NCBI GenBank assembly: GCA_027459565.1
Contig: DAIDIA010000022.1
Span: 1 to 5,969 of the forward strand
Reading direction: 5' to 3'
Source: Acidimicrobiaceae bacterium
GTDB lineage: Bacteria; Actinomycetota; Acidimicrobiia; Acidimicrobiales; Bog-793
Length of the DNA stretch: 5,969 bases
The translations under genes were made by a program, and so were the position numbers. Positions 5,725-5,969 of this stretch are shown one piece after another. A model generated the notes under the pieces. It worked only from the letters and a program-made list of their open reading frames with translations, did not search any database and had not been told where the DNA came from. Numbering within the stretch: position 1 is the stretch's first letter; the number at the start of each line of letters is the position of its first letter.

Positions 5725-5969
5725 CTAGAACGACTTCAGCAGTCCGATCGCGACACTCAATCCATTCGCGGGAAGCGCCTGGAAGTGCACGGGCACGAGG
5801 TACTTGTCGATGGAGCCGCCCTTGGGATCCATCCCCCATGCGAGGAAGGACTTGATCGCGGTGGCGACCTGCGCGTTCGGCTGATTCTTCGCAACGATCG
5901 CGTATTCGAAGTTCACGATCGGGTATCCCTCGGGAGCCTTCGGAAGGTAGATCAGCGAGATCGAGCCGT
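5725..5969 (-). CDS. pstS: Phosphate-binding protein PstS, C-terminal 80 residues (partial)
   Basis: The window holds only the end of the gene; the start lies beyond the right edge. PstS binds phosphate outside the cytoplasmic membrane and delivers it to the PstCA channel; in Gram-positive bacteria it is usually a lipoprotein. The visible part reads ...LIYLPKAPEGYPIVNFEYAI and matches the conserved C-terminal lobe of PstS, where YPIVN-Y-EY is a family hallmark. It continues with AIKSFLAWGMDPKGG and ends GLSVAIGLLKSF before a TAG stop. An in-frame GTG at 5914-5916 could look like a start for a 63-residue protein, but it is the Val of the YPIVN motif. Position directly upstream of pstC supports the call. 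Phosphate-contacting residues are outside the window, so ligand binding cannot be checked. Confidence 0.93.
   Translation of the reverse strand, partial: GSISLIYLPKAPEGYPIVNFEYAIVAKNQPNAQVATAIKSFLAWGMDPKGGSIDKYLVPVHFQALPANGLSVAIGLLKSF

Overview
This window reads as an ordinary chromosomal stretch from a high-GC bacterium, most likely an actinomycete in the broad sense (Actinomycetota). The main evidence is a four-helix cytochrome oxidase subunit IV (CtaF), a family typical of that phylum, fused by a 4-base overlap to a CtaD whose C-terminal tail also looks actinobacterial. GTG starts and a probable leaderless transcript fit the same picture. The class cannot be fixed from this sequence alone. 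Every supported gene lies on the minus strand, so transcription runs from high to low coordinates.

Reading in the direction of transcription, the first block (about 5969 to 3537) is part of a high-affinity phosphate uptake system. It holds the C-terminal end of the phosphate-binding protein PstS (cut by the window edge), then the two permease subunits PstC and PstA. A 152-base gap between pstS and pstC holds a strong long-range inverted repeat that starts at the base after the pstS stop codon. pstC and pstA overlap by 4 bases (GTGA). The ATPase gene pstB, which usually follows pstA, is absent; the next gene is tatA.

The second block is a single small gene (3482 to 3240) for TatA, a pore-forming component of the twin-arginine protein export pathway. 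It has its own strong ribosome binding site and a hairpin-forming sequence across its stop codon.

The third block (3149 to 192) encodes the terminal oxidase of aerobic respiration: CuA-carrying lipoprotein subunit II (coxB/ctaC), haem-copper subunit I (ctaD) and actinobacterial subunit IV (ctaF). Subunit I has the haem and CuB ligands and both the D- and K-channel residues of an A-type aa3 oxidase. coxB has a plausible promoter whose -10 hexamer ends 7 bases before the GTG, suggesting a leaderless mRNA. Subunit III (ctaE) and the bc1-type complex genes are not in the window. The last 190 bases are extremely GC-rich and may hold the start of another gene, but no product can be named.

I found no mobile element, CRISPR array, tRNA, rRNA or recognisable Pho box. 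The points worth a second look are small: the gene order, the structured pstS-pstC spacer, the leaderless coxB candidate and two active-site-proximal residue changes in the oxidase subunits.
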